6,087 bases of DNA from JAAZFF01 sp964405775 (GTDB lineage: Bacteria > Verrucomicrobiota > Kiritimatiellia > RFP12 > UBA3636). The notes beneath the pieces are model-generated. The model did no database searches. It saw only the letters and a list, made by a program, of their open reading frames with translations, and was not told the origin of the DNA. Below, in pieces: positions 1 through 5,958 of the stretch. The DNA is taken from assembly GCA_964405775.1 (NCBI GenBank), contig CAYOPG010000107.1, positions 1 through 6,087 on the forward strand, given 5' to 3'. The position numbers were made by a program, and so were the translations under genes. The first letter of the stretch is position 1. Each line of letters starts with the position of its first letter.

Positions 1-78
1 TTTCGGCGTATGAATTTCACCCAATGAATACAGGCATACCATGAACAACGCAATCCGCTCGGCAGATGGTTTCAACAC

Positions 79-107
79 TTCCAAACCACACGGGAAATGT
101 GTATAAT
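79..107 (+). promoter_or_regulatory. Candidate sigma70-type promoter for the nucleotidyltransferase block
   Basis: A perfect TATAAT sits at 102-107. The best -35 at 17-nt spacing is TTCCAA at 79-84, which matches TTGACA at only three positions, so the box rests mainly on the -10. Transcription would start near 113-115, leaving a 5' leader of about 30 nt before the ATG at 144. The position fits the chosen start and argues against a longer protein beginning at 66. The actual consensus in this organism is unknown. Confidence 0.45.
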
Positions 108-143
108 TGCCGACAAACGGAAACAAAAAAAGAGGCAATGGCA

Positions 144-1004
144 ATGAATAGAAGTTTACTGGTGCTAGCAGCTGGCATGGGGAGCAGGTACGGGGGGTTG
201 AAACAGATGGACCCTGTCGGACCCAATGGGGAATTTATACTTGATTACAGCGTCAAGGACAGTCTCGCCGCCGGCATTAACAAGGTGGTATTCGTAATAC
301 GCAAGGATATCGAAAAGGATTTTCGCGACATAGTTGGCAGGCGTTGGGAAGCGCAAACCGATGTGCATTATGCAATGCAGGAACTCGGTGATCTCCCCGA
401 GGGCTTCACTCTTCCGCCCGAACGCAAAAAGCCATGGGGGACGGCGCACGCCATTTTCGCGGCGCGCAAGGTGATCAAGGAGCCTTTCGCAGTCGTGAAC
501 GCAGACGACTTCTATGGAGCCGAGGCATTCAAATTAAGTGCGGATTTTCTCTCTAAGACCGCCGACATGCCGAACGATTACTGCATGGTGGCATACCGCA
601 TCGACAAAACGCTTTCTAAATTCGGCTCCGTGTCGCGCGGCATCTGCACTGTTGACGAAAACGGCATGCTCGTTAACATCGTCGAGAAGCTTGAACTCAA
701 ACGCTGCGAGGACGGCAAAATCCGAGATGGCGATGATGTTTACCCGGATGACACACCGGTCTCCATGAACATGTTCGGTTTCAAACTCTCATATATCGAC
801 CTGCTTGAGGCGGAATTCCCCACATTCTTGAAGTCCGCCGCTGGCAATCCAAAGGCCGAGTATCAGATGCCAACCGCCCTCGGAAAATTCCTCCGTGCAG
901 GCATGGTCTCCGTCAAGGTGATGCGCACCTCGTCCTCCTGGTTCGGCATAACAAGCCGTGGAGACCGTGAAGAAGTAGCGGCGCATTTGGCGACACTCAA
1001 ATAA
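144..1004 (+). CDS. Sugar nucleotidyltransferase (NTP_transferase family, GT-A fold)
   Basis: Predicted cytoplasmic enzyme of 286 aa that joins a sugar-1-phosphate to an NTP, giving an NDP-sugar and pyrophosphate. The N-terminal nucleotide-binding loop LAAGMGSRYGG (residues 7-18) is followed by K20. Other family features are KPWGTAHAI (96-104), a metal-binding NADD (119-122), a VEK (180-182) and SMNMFGF (207-213), the usual sugar-site region. WFGITSRGDRE (266-276) closes the protein. There is no C-terminal left-handed beta-helix, so it is the short single-domain form. Start choice: AGAGG at 131-135 lies 8 nt from ATG 144 but only 2 nt from ATG 138, and in-frame ATG 66 precedes the likely -10 box. 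The sugar and nucleotide cannot be read from the sequence. A pseudopilin gene begins 12 nt downstream, and two glycosyltransferases follow that could use its product. The family call is firm; specificity is unknown. Confidence 0.88.
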   Translation: MNRSLLVLAAGMGSRYGGLKQMDPVGPNGEFILDYSVKDSLAAGINKVVFVIRKDIEKDFRDIVGRRWEAQTDVHYAMQELGDLPEGFTLPPERKKPWGTAHAIFAARKVIKEPFAVVNADDFYGAEAFKLSADFLSKTADMPNDYCMVAYRIDKTLSKFGSVSRGICTVDENGMLVNIVEKLELKRCEDGKIRDGDDVYPDDTPVSMNMFGFKLSYIDLLEAEFPTFLKSAAGNPKAEYQMPTALGKFLRAGMVSVKVMRTSSSWFGITSRGDREEVAAHLATLK

Positions 1005-1016
1005 CCTACCGAGCCG

Positions 1017-1475
1017 ATGAAAACCAAATCCAAAAACAAATTCGTTGCTCCCCGCGCCGCTTTCACGCTTCTCGAGATACTCATAGCGATCTCAATCGTG
1101 GTAATCATCGGCGGGGTCGTGGCGCTTCAACTTATCGATATACCGCAGAAGGGGAGGCGCGATGCCGCCACCATGCAGCTCGGTACGTTCAAAACCGCAA
1201 TACAGATATACGTGGCGGACAACGGATTCCCTCCATCGCAACGCCAGGGCCTCGAGGCGCTTGTTGCAAAGCCGACCACACCGCCCATCCCAGCAAACTA
1301 CCGGCCAAACGGATACCTCGATTCAAAAACTGTGCCCAAAGACCCGTGGGGAGGCGATTACGTGTACCTTACCCCCGGATCGGGCGGAGAGCCTTTCGAG
1401 ATCATCTGCTACGGAGCCGATGGCGATGAAGGAGGCGAGGGCTACGCCGAGGACCTTTCTTCCGCCACTCCGTAA
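1017..1475 (+). CDS. gspG: Type II secretion major pseudopilin GspG-like protein
   Basis: Protein of 152 aa, the usual size for GspG. A basic leader (residues 1-15) ends in RAA, then FTLLE starts the hydrophobic N-terminal helix (16-40), with the conserved Glu at mature position +5 (E20). Prepilin peptidase would cut between A15 and F16; the -1 residue is Ala, where the family nearly always has Gly. The C-terminal half carries the GspG signature: QGLEAL (78-83), DPWG (109-112), YVYLTPG (115-121) and the Asp/Gly-rich calcium-loop region YGADGDEGG (132-140) followed by E145 and D146. In type II secretion GspG polymerises into the periplasmic pseudopilus. No other gsp gene is in view, so it may serve a remote system or a pilus-like structure. 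The Shine-Dalgarno is weak. The gene follows the nucleotidyltransferase by 12 nt. The family is clear; membership of a working secretion system is inferred. Confidence 0.9.
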   Translation: MKTKSKNKFVAPRAAFTLLEILIAISIVVIIGGVVALQLIDIPQKGRRDAATMQLGTFKTAIQIYVADNGFPPSQRQGLEALVAKPTTPPIPANYRPNGYLDSKTVPKDPWGGDYVYLTPGSGGEPFEIICYGADGDEGGEGYAEDLSSATP

Positions 1476-1484
1476 TAGAAGCAC

Positions 1485-1526
1485 AGGAGAGACTACTTGT
1501 ACCACTACACAATAGCGCTACTATGA
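1485..1526 (+). promoter_or_regulatory. Possible translated leader with Shine-Dalgarno ahead of the GT2 gene
   Basis: AGGAGA at 1485-1490 is too far (32 nt) from the GT2 start at 1523 to serve it directly. It lies 6 nt from a TTG at 1497 that opens a nine-codon frame. The stop of that frame (TGA, 1524-1526) overlaps the GT2 ATG as ATGA. This would allow translational coupling of GT2 to a mini-ORF. It may equally be chance, because the start codon is weak and the peptide is tiny. Confidence 0.25.
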
Positions 1527-2374
1527 AGTTCGGAATTGTCACACCGCTGCTTGACGCCAGAAGCTTTTTCAGACCGTGTGCCGTTTCCCTGAAATCGGTT
1601 CGGTTCAGCAATGACGATGATTCCCTAATTCATTATGTCCGCGAAAGTTCGCGCTCCCGGACCACGTGCGCCGACATTGCTGCAGAAATCGGATGCGACT
1701 ACGCCGTGCGCGATGATTTGGGGATATACGACGCCATTGGCGGCGGTCTCGACGATGCCTGCCGGGACGGCGCTGACATTCTTGGATGGTTGAACGCCGA
1801 CGAACAGGCTCTCCCCGGAGCCCACGCCGCTGTGGCAGAAACTTTCCGCAAACACCCTTCAGTCGGAATTGTCTTCGGCGACTATCTCATGTACGATCCA
1901 ACTGCGGCTCAGGTGCTTTCTGCACGGCGCGAAATACCGGCGCGCCTTTTCTACCTCCTGAACGGAGTCAACTATCTCATGAGCTGCTCCGTGTTTTTCC
2001 GCCGCGAAGTGTGGCTGGAACACGGCGGATTTGATCTCTCATACCACTTGCTCGCAGACAAAAAGTTCTACCTCTCCGCTCTTTCGGCGGGGGTCAACAC
2101 ACGCCACATCCGACGCTATCTTGGCGCGTACGGCGTCACCGGCGTCAACGCCTCACTTGCCCCGTCAGCCTCTGCCGAACAAGCGCGTCTGCGCGCCGAG
2201 AATGGCACCTCGCGGGACTCTCTGGCATACAAAGCGTCATCGGTTTTACGCGCAGCCGAAAAATTCGTGCGCGGCTGTTATGGCAGTCGGACAATCACAT
2301 CAACCATTCTTGACGCTGACGGCTCCCCGCGCGTATTCCGTGGCAGAGTCGGCACCGCATGGAGGAACAACTGA
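1523..2374 (+). CDS. Divergent family 2-type glycosyltransferase
   Basis: Protein of 283 aa with the GT-A layout of the GT2 family. It has strand one FGIVTPLLDA (residues 3-12), D65 with GIYDAIGGGL (67-76), the acceptor-proximal ILGWLNADE (86-94), a GIVFGDYLMYD block (115-125), FFRREVWLEHGGFD (158-171) and LADKKFYL (177-184) with D179. It probably transfers a sugar from a nucleotide-sugar to a surface glycan on the cytoplasmic side; donor and acceptor are unknown. Two sites depart from the usual pattern: the DGGSTDGT-like donor motif reads RESSRSRTT (40-48), with Glu for the first Asp and Arg for the second, and the DxD-region Asp pair reads Asp-Glu (D93, E94). There is no transmembrane segment. 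The start is fixed by strand one, since anything later would delete it; no good Shine-Dalgarno lies at normal distance. It overlaps the next gene by one base. The fold is likely; activity is less sure. Confidence 0.8.
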   Translation: MKFGIVTPLLDARSFFRPCAVSLKSVRFSNDDDSLIHYVRESSRSRTTCADIAAEIGCDYAVRDDLGIYDAIGGGLDDACRDGADILGWLNADEQALPGAHAAVAETFRKHPSVGIVFGDYLMYDPTAAQVLSARREIPARLFYLLNGVNYLMSCSVFFRREVWLEHGGFDLSYHLLADKKFYLSALSAGVNTRHIRRYLGAYGVTGVNASLAPSASAEQARLRAENGTSRDSLAYKASSVLRAAEKFVRGCYGSRTITSTILDADGSPRVFRGRVGTAWRNN

Positions 2375-2376
2375 TG
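2361..2376 (+). promoter_or_regulatory. Strong ribosome binding site and TGATG stop-start overlap fixing the GT9 start
   Basis: GGAGGA at 2361-2366 is the best Shine-Dalgarno in the window and lies 7 nt before ATG 2374-2376. That ATG shares its first base with the GT2 stop TGA (2372-2374). The upstream in-frame ATG at 2359 has no such site and overlaps the motif itself. The arrangement predicts translational coupling between the two glycosyltransferases. Confidence 0.8.
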
Positions 2377-3528
2377 CAGTATTCCAGCCCACCGCCGCAG
2401 GAATGCCGCATACGCCCTTCCTTTAAACGCCGTGTGTTCTTCATTGCCGGCGGCATAGTGGCAGTTCTGCTGCGCTTCGTCACAGCGCCTTGGCGCGCCG
2501 TGCTCGCACGCAGACACGGTCACAAGCGCATATTCATCTACGAACCATACGGAATGGGCGACGTCCTTGCCCTACAGCCTCTCGCTATAGCGCACCTGAC
2601 CGCCGGTAACGAAGTCGTGTTGGCAGCGAGAGCCGAATGGAGGGATATAATTCCCCCGCATCCGAAATTCACATTCCTCCCGCTCAACCAGAAATACGCC
2701 GCTCACGACCATAAAAAGAAGCGCTACGACGACTTCCTGAGCGCATCCGCCGCCATGCGCCCATTTGCAAAAGGGGCCTGCGGCATTGACGTGCGCGGCG
2801 ACGTGCGCAGCATCGTGCTTATGTATATGGCCGGATGTGGCAGAGTCTATACCCTTCCACGATATTTCACCGCGAACGACAGCATGGTGGTTCCATTTGC
2901 CGCACACCGTGTCAAGCTGCGCCGCAATGTGAGCCGCCGACTGCTGAATGCGTCGTTCGCACCTGAAGGTGTGGAATACCGCCGGACATCGGTAACGCAC
3001 CTCGCCCGCATGTTAAGTGTGCCCTCAGACATCGGGCGGGTGGGCATCATCCCCATGACTCCATGGGCGGGCAAGCGCTGGATTCCCGAATTGTGGCGCG
3101 AGACAATAATTAAACTCCGTCTCGAAAACTTTGATCCCGTTATACTCTGCGGTCCATACGAGACGGATAGCGCTCTCGCCGCGACAGCCGCCGGAGATCT
3201 GAACATCGAGTGCCTGGAATGCGATTCTGTGTCGCGTTGGGTGACAGAGCTTGCCAAATGCGGACCAGTGATCTCGGTCAACACAGGCCCAATGCACGTA
3301 GCCGATGCGTTGGACAAACCGCTTGTAGTGCTCGAGGGCAGTAGCCGTCTGCCCCTGTGGGCGCCGGAAGGCGACCGCGCGTTCGTAGTCCACCGACAGG
3401 ACATGGTAGAGTGCGCACCCTGCCACCAAGTCGGCGACATCGCCAAATGCCACCGCCACTGCATGGCCATGATCCGTCCCGACGACGTACTCCACGCCCT
3501 CCAAGTCGTGCTTAGGATTCCGAGATAA
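2374..3528 (+). CDS. Family 9 (heptosyltransferase-like) glycosyltransferase with N-terminal membrane helix
   Basis: Protein of 384 aa in the GT9/ADP-heptose:LPS heptosyltransferase family (GT-B fold). The N-terminal Rossmann half opens with RIFIYEPYGMGDVLALQPL (residues 52-70); D63 matches the catalytic Asp of WaaC. The C-terminal half has TPWAGKRWIPELW (229-241) with K234 at the donor-phosphate Lys position, LCGPYETD (258-265), VISVNTGPMHVADALDKP (299-316) and a Cys set C347, C350, C359, C363 as in many GT9 proteins. About 50 residues precede the usual family start, with a basic stretch and a hydrophobic helix (about 21-39), suggesting attachment to the inner membrane. The family motif VDTG reads VNTG here (N303), a change at a donor-contact residue. 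It probably adds a sugar to a lipid-linked or core glycan. It is coupled to GT2 by a one-base overlap. Family is confident, substrate is not; heptose should not be assumed. Confidence 0.87.
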   Translation: MQYSSPPPQECRIRPSFKRRVFFIAGGIVAVLLRFVTAPWRAVLARRHGHKRIFIYEPYGMGDVLALQPLAIAHLTAGNEVVLAARAEWRDIIPPHPKFTFLPLNQKYAAHDHKKKRYDDFLSASAAMRPFAKGACGIDVRGDVRSIVLMYMAGCGRVYTLPRYFTANDSMVVPFAAHRVKLRRNVSRRLLNASFAPEGVEYRRTSVTHLARMLSVPSDIGRVGIIPMTPWAGKRWIPELWRETIIKLRLENFDPVILCGPYETDSALAATAAGDLNIECLECDSVSRWVTELAKCGPVISVNTGPMHVADALDKPLVVLEGSSRLPLWAPEGDRAFVVHRQDMVECAPCHQVGDIAKCHRHCMAMIRPDDVLHALQVVLRIPR

Positions 3529-3608
3529 AACATTAAACTGAATTAAACAATAAGGATGTTGGAATTCCGATTCAGCGCACCTTAACAATCCACATCGAGA
3601 ACAAAACC
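3529..3608 (+). other. AT-rich spacer between the glycosyltransferase block and the galactosidase
   Basis: This 80-nt gap is richer in A and T than its surroundings. It holds a tandem TTAAAC pair near its left end and an EcoRI-like GGAATTCC palindrome at 3561-3568. A poor promoter match exists (TTGGAA 3559-3564, AACAAT 3584-3589, 19-nt spacer). There is no GC-rich hairpin with a T-run, so no intrinsic terminator is visible and read-through into the galactosidase remains possible. A weak GAGA at 3597-3600 precedes the galactosidase ATG by 8 nt. Confidence 0.4.
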
Positions 3609-5381
3609 ATGAACCGTATTCTTTCGATTAAAGACGACAATTTCATTCAGGAAGGCCAGCCTGTGCGCCTGCTAAGCGGTGCCATGCACTATTTCCGAGT
3701 TGTGCCTGAGTACTGGCGCGACAGACTACTGAAGATGAAGGAAATGGGTCTCAACACCCTCGAAACGTATGTCGCCTGGAACCGCCACGAGCCACAACCC
3801 GGGAGGTTTGATTTTTCAGGCATTCTAGACATCGCCGCCTTTGTCCGGCTCGCCGGAGAACTGGGGTTGAATGTCATCGTTCGTCCCGGCCCGTACATCT
3901 GCGCCGAGTGGTCCCTCGGTGGCCTCCCAGCGTGGTTGCTCCGCGCCCCGGACATGCGCCTGCGTTGCAACAACCCAAGCTATCTCGCAGCAGTCGATCG
4001 GTTTCTTGACGCGCTCATGGCCGAACTCGTCCCGCTTATGGCTTCGCGCGGCGGTCCCATCGTAGCCCTTCAGGTCGAGAATGAATACGGCAGCTACGGT
4101 AACGACAAGGCCTATCTTCGCCACCTCGCGGACGGCTTGCGCAAGCGCGGCGGCGACTGCCTGCTCTTCACTTCCGACGGCCCTACAGACCCGATGTTGC
4201 GCGGTGGAACCTTGCCGGATATTCACAAGGTTGCAAATTTCGGATCCCGCGCCGTTGAAGCTTTCTCGAAGCTCCGCGAACACCAGCCGACGGGTCCATT
4301 GATGTGCGGGGAATTCTGGTGCGGGTGGTTTGACCACTGGGGGAAAGATGGGATCCACCATGTCCGGGCGGCGGATGATGTCGCTCACGAACTCGATGCC
4401 ATGCTCAAAGCAGGCGCCTCCGTTAATTTTTACATGTTCCACGGTGGCACGAACTTTGGTTTCATGGCAGGCGCCAACTACGGCGACGACGGCCTTCAGG
4501 CGGACGTTACAAGCTATGATTATGACGCCCCGCTCTCCGAGTGGGGCGAGCCAACGGCGAAATTCCACGCCGCGCGCGAAGTCATTAACCGCCACTTCCC
4601 GCTGCCACCCCTTAATATGCCACCGCCCATCCCGCGTCGTGGCTTTGGTGAAGTCAGCCTGGACGAGGCAGCCCCATTGCTAGCTCAAGCCGAACGCATC
4701 GCCCAGCCGGTTGAAGCGGCGGCGCCACTGACGATGGAGGAGCTTGATCTGGACGCCGGTTTCGTACTGTACCGCACTACCCTCGAAGGTCCCCTAGAAA
4801 GCGTTGACCTGAATCTTAAGACGTGTCACGACCGCGCGCAGATCTTCTTGGACGGAGAGAGCCTGGGTGTTTTCGAACGTGATCAGAAGTCCCCAGCCGC
4901 AAAGCTCGCTCTCTCAGAAGGAGAGCACGTTCTGGAAATTCTCGTTGAGAATATCGCCCGCATCAACTACGGCCCACACCTTGCCGAGCGCAAGGGCATT
5001 GTGGACGGCGTACGCCTGGGCTACCAGTTCCATTTTGGCTGGACCCATTTCGCCCTCCCTCTCGACAACCTGGAGCTTCTCGAGTACGAAACCTCCCAAG
5101 GGACACCCAAGGGGCCCTGCGTCTTCCGTGGCCAGTTTGAAGTAGATGAACTGGCGGACACCTTCGTAGACCTGACGGGGTGGAAGAAGGGAGCGGTGTG
5201 GATAAACGGATTCAACCTCGGCCGATTCTGGGACATCGGCCCGCAGCGCAGACTATATTTGCCGGGGCCTCTGTTGCGCGTGGGGAAAAACGAACTGCTT
5301 GTGCTGGAGCTTCACGACGCACCCGCTGAACGGCGCGTCACCCTCGTCGACACACCAGACCTCGGACCCACCTCTCGCTAG
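3609..5381 (+). CDS. Beta-galactosidase, glycoside hydrolase family 35
   Basis: Retaining exo-glycosidase of 590 aa, the length of the compact bacterial/GLB1-like GH35 enzymes such as streptococcal BgaC. It hydrolyses terminal beta-galactosyl residues. The N-terminal TIM barrel (about 1-330) shows SGAMHYFRV (23-31), YVAWNRHEP (54-62), RPGPYICAEW (92-101) and LGGLPAWLL (103-111). It also shows QVENEYGSYG (155-164) with acid/base E159, GEFWCGWFDHWG (234-245) with nucleophile E235, MFHGGTNFG (276-284) and YDAPLSEWGEPT (305-316). Two C-terminal jelly-roll domains follow: DRAQIFLDG (408-416), LVENIARINYG (445-455) and GFNLGRFWDIGPQ (534-546). All catalytic residues are present, so it should be active. 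No signal peptide or membrane segment is seen, so it is probably cytoplasmic and acts on imported oligosaccharides, perhaps beta-1,3-linked. It stands 80 nt after GT9 and may be separately transcribed. The linkage preference is inferred from relatives only. Confidence 0.95.
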   Translation: MNRILSIKDDNFIQEGQPVRLLSGAMHYFRVVPEYWRDRLLKMKEMGLNTLETYVAWNRHEPQPGRFDFSGILDIAAFVRLAGELGLNVIVRPGPYICAEWSLGGLPAWLLRAPDMRLRCNNPSYLAAVDRFLDALMAELVPLMASRGGPIVALQVENEYGSYGNDKAYLRHLADGLRKRGGDCLLFTSDGPTDPMLRGGTLPDIHKVANFGSRAVEAFSKLREHQPTGPLMCGEFWCGWFDHWGKDGIHHVRAADDVAHELDAMLKAGASVNFYMFHGGTNFGFMAGANYGDDGLQADVTSYDYDAPLSEWGEPTAKFHAAREVINRHFPLPPLNMPPPIPRRGFGEVSLDEAAPLLAQAERIAQPVEAAAPLTMEELDLDAGFVLYRTTLEGPLESVDLNLKTCHDRAQIFLDGESLGVFERDQKSPAAKLALSEGEHVLEILVENIARINYGPHLAERKGIVDGVRLGYQFHFGWTHFALPLDNLELLEYETSQGTPKGPCVFRGQFEVDELADTFVDLTGWKKGAVWINGFNLGRFWDIGPQRRLYLPGPLLRVGKNELLVLELHDAPAERRVTLVDTPDLGPTSR

Positions 5382-5448
5382 CCGCCCTCCAGGCATCTTC
5401 CTGCATCCGTCGGAAAACGGCATAACCATATCACTTTCGCCTGAGATA

Positions 5449-5500
5449 AGGGTTGACCCTGATGTTCCTCAAATGCTTAACATTTGATTTCTAAAGTTTT
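5449..5500 (+). terminator. Candidate weak terminator after the galactosidase
   Basis: A perfect 7-bp stem TCAAATG / CATTTGA (5469-5475 and 5481-5487) encloses a CTTAA loop and is followed by an interrupted T-rich run (5488-5500). Just upstream, AGGGT / ACCCT (5449-5453 and 5456-5460) forms a short second hairpin. The main stem is AT-rich and the T-run is broken, so termination would be inefficient. On the - strand no T-run follows, so it would serve only the + strand transcript. Confidence 0.35.
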
Positions 5501-5533
5501 CGTCGCATTCTTTTCCGGCAGAGATGAAGTTTG

Positions 5534-5878
5534 TCAGAACTCTAAGTGACACGTCTTACGGGCAACATTGTGACGCGCATCGAAATACACGCGATAGTCA
5601 TGGAACAGGACGTTCAGCTTCCTCTTGCGGGAGTAACACCAGACTTCCGGAAACTCGGAGTTCCATTTCATCTCCAAGCGCTCAAACGGTTCGCCGAGAA
5701 GTGCAGAGACTTCGGATTGAGGGAGTCCAACGTCTATGGAATCCCATCGCGTGAACGTGAAGCCGGGTGCCTTCACTGTGAAGAAGCCAGCTGGGTCAAT
5801 CCACAGAAAAGTCACAAGACCAATTGCCAACACGAGGATAGTGGCAACCCTCACTGCCTTTTGGAAGCGGACGTTCAT
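5534..5878 (-). CDS. Small membrane-anchored protein with BamE/SmpA-like domain, uncharacterised
   Basis: Protein of 114 aa. A short basic N-terminus (MNVRFQKAVR) leads into one hydrophobic helix (about 11-27), then a domain resembling the SmpA/OmlA (BamE) fold. In it, WDSIDVGLPQSEVSALLGEP (45-64) matches the family's W..i..G.s..eV...lGeP pattern, followed by aromatic strands VWCYSRK (79-85) and YRVYFDARHNV (95-105). There is no lipobox Cys at the end of the hydrophobic segment, so it is unlikely to be the BamE lipoprotein; a periplasm-facing inner-membrane protein is more likely. Start: on the - strand GGAG lies 5 nt before this ATG, whereas the longer in-frame ATG at 5896 has no Shine-Dalgarno. 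It is convergent with the galactosidase, 152 nt away, and looks like a separate unit. A gene here is likely because the reading frame has coherent protein features; function is unknown. Confidence 0.68.
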   Translation of the reverse strand: MNVRFQKAVRVATILVLAIGLVTFLWIDPAGFFTVKAPGFTFTRWDSIDVGLPQSEVSALLGEPFERLEMKWNSEFPEVWCYSRKRKLNVLFHDYRVYFDARHNVARKTCHLEF

Positions 5879-5908
5879 TTCTTCTCCAACTAGCATCCCA
5901 TAGGCTTG

Positions 5909-5914
5909 ATTTTA
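5909..5914 (-). promoter_or_regulatory. Possible -10 box for the small membrane protein gene
   Basis: Read on the - strand, TAAAAT occurs about 30 nt upstream of the ATG at 5878, a sensible distance for a short leader. No convincing -35 sits 16-18 nt further upstream (GGGTTT is what is there), so the promoter is a weak call, or depends on an activator. Confidence 0.25.
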
Positions 5915-5938
5915 ATTCAGCCACTTAGCTGAAACCCA

Positions 5939-5958
5939 CAGCATGCTGACACTGTGTC
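5939..5958. repeat. Two abutting short palindromes upstream of the - strand gene
   Basis: CAGCATGCTG (5939-5948) is a perfect 10-bp palindrome. It shares its last G with GACACTGTGTC (5948-5958), a perfect 5-bp inverted repeat around one central T. Together they cover 20 nt, about 25 nt upstream of the candidate -10 of the - strand gene, where an operator could lie. Chance is possible for such short repeats. Confidence 0.35.

Noticed and set aside
66..143. Longer nucleotidyltransferase start at ATG 66, adding 26 residues
   Set aside because: The extra residues have no family resemblance, the TATAAT box lies inside them, and ATG 144 has a well-placed AGAGG.
17..226. - strand frame of 69 codons at the left edge
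   Set aside because: It overlaps the 5' end of the well-supported nucleotidyltransferase and shows no protein-family features.
2847..3533. Long - strand frame of 228 codons opposite GT9
   Set aside because: Composition is Ser/Arg/Thr-rich with no motif; it is typical of an antisense frame of a GC-rich gene whose + frame has clear GT9 motifs.
3825..4595. Long - strand frame of 256 codons opposite the galactosidase
   Set aside because: It is entirely inside the GH35 catalytic domain with no recognisable domain; judged a shadow.
5546..5893. + strand GTG-initiated frame of 115 codons
   Set aside because: It has no Shine-Dalgarno or domain pattern, while the - strand frame has a ribosome site, a membrane helix and a BamE-like segment.
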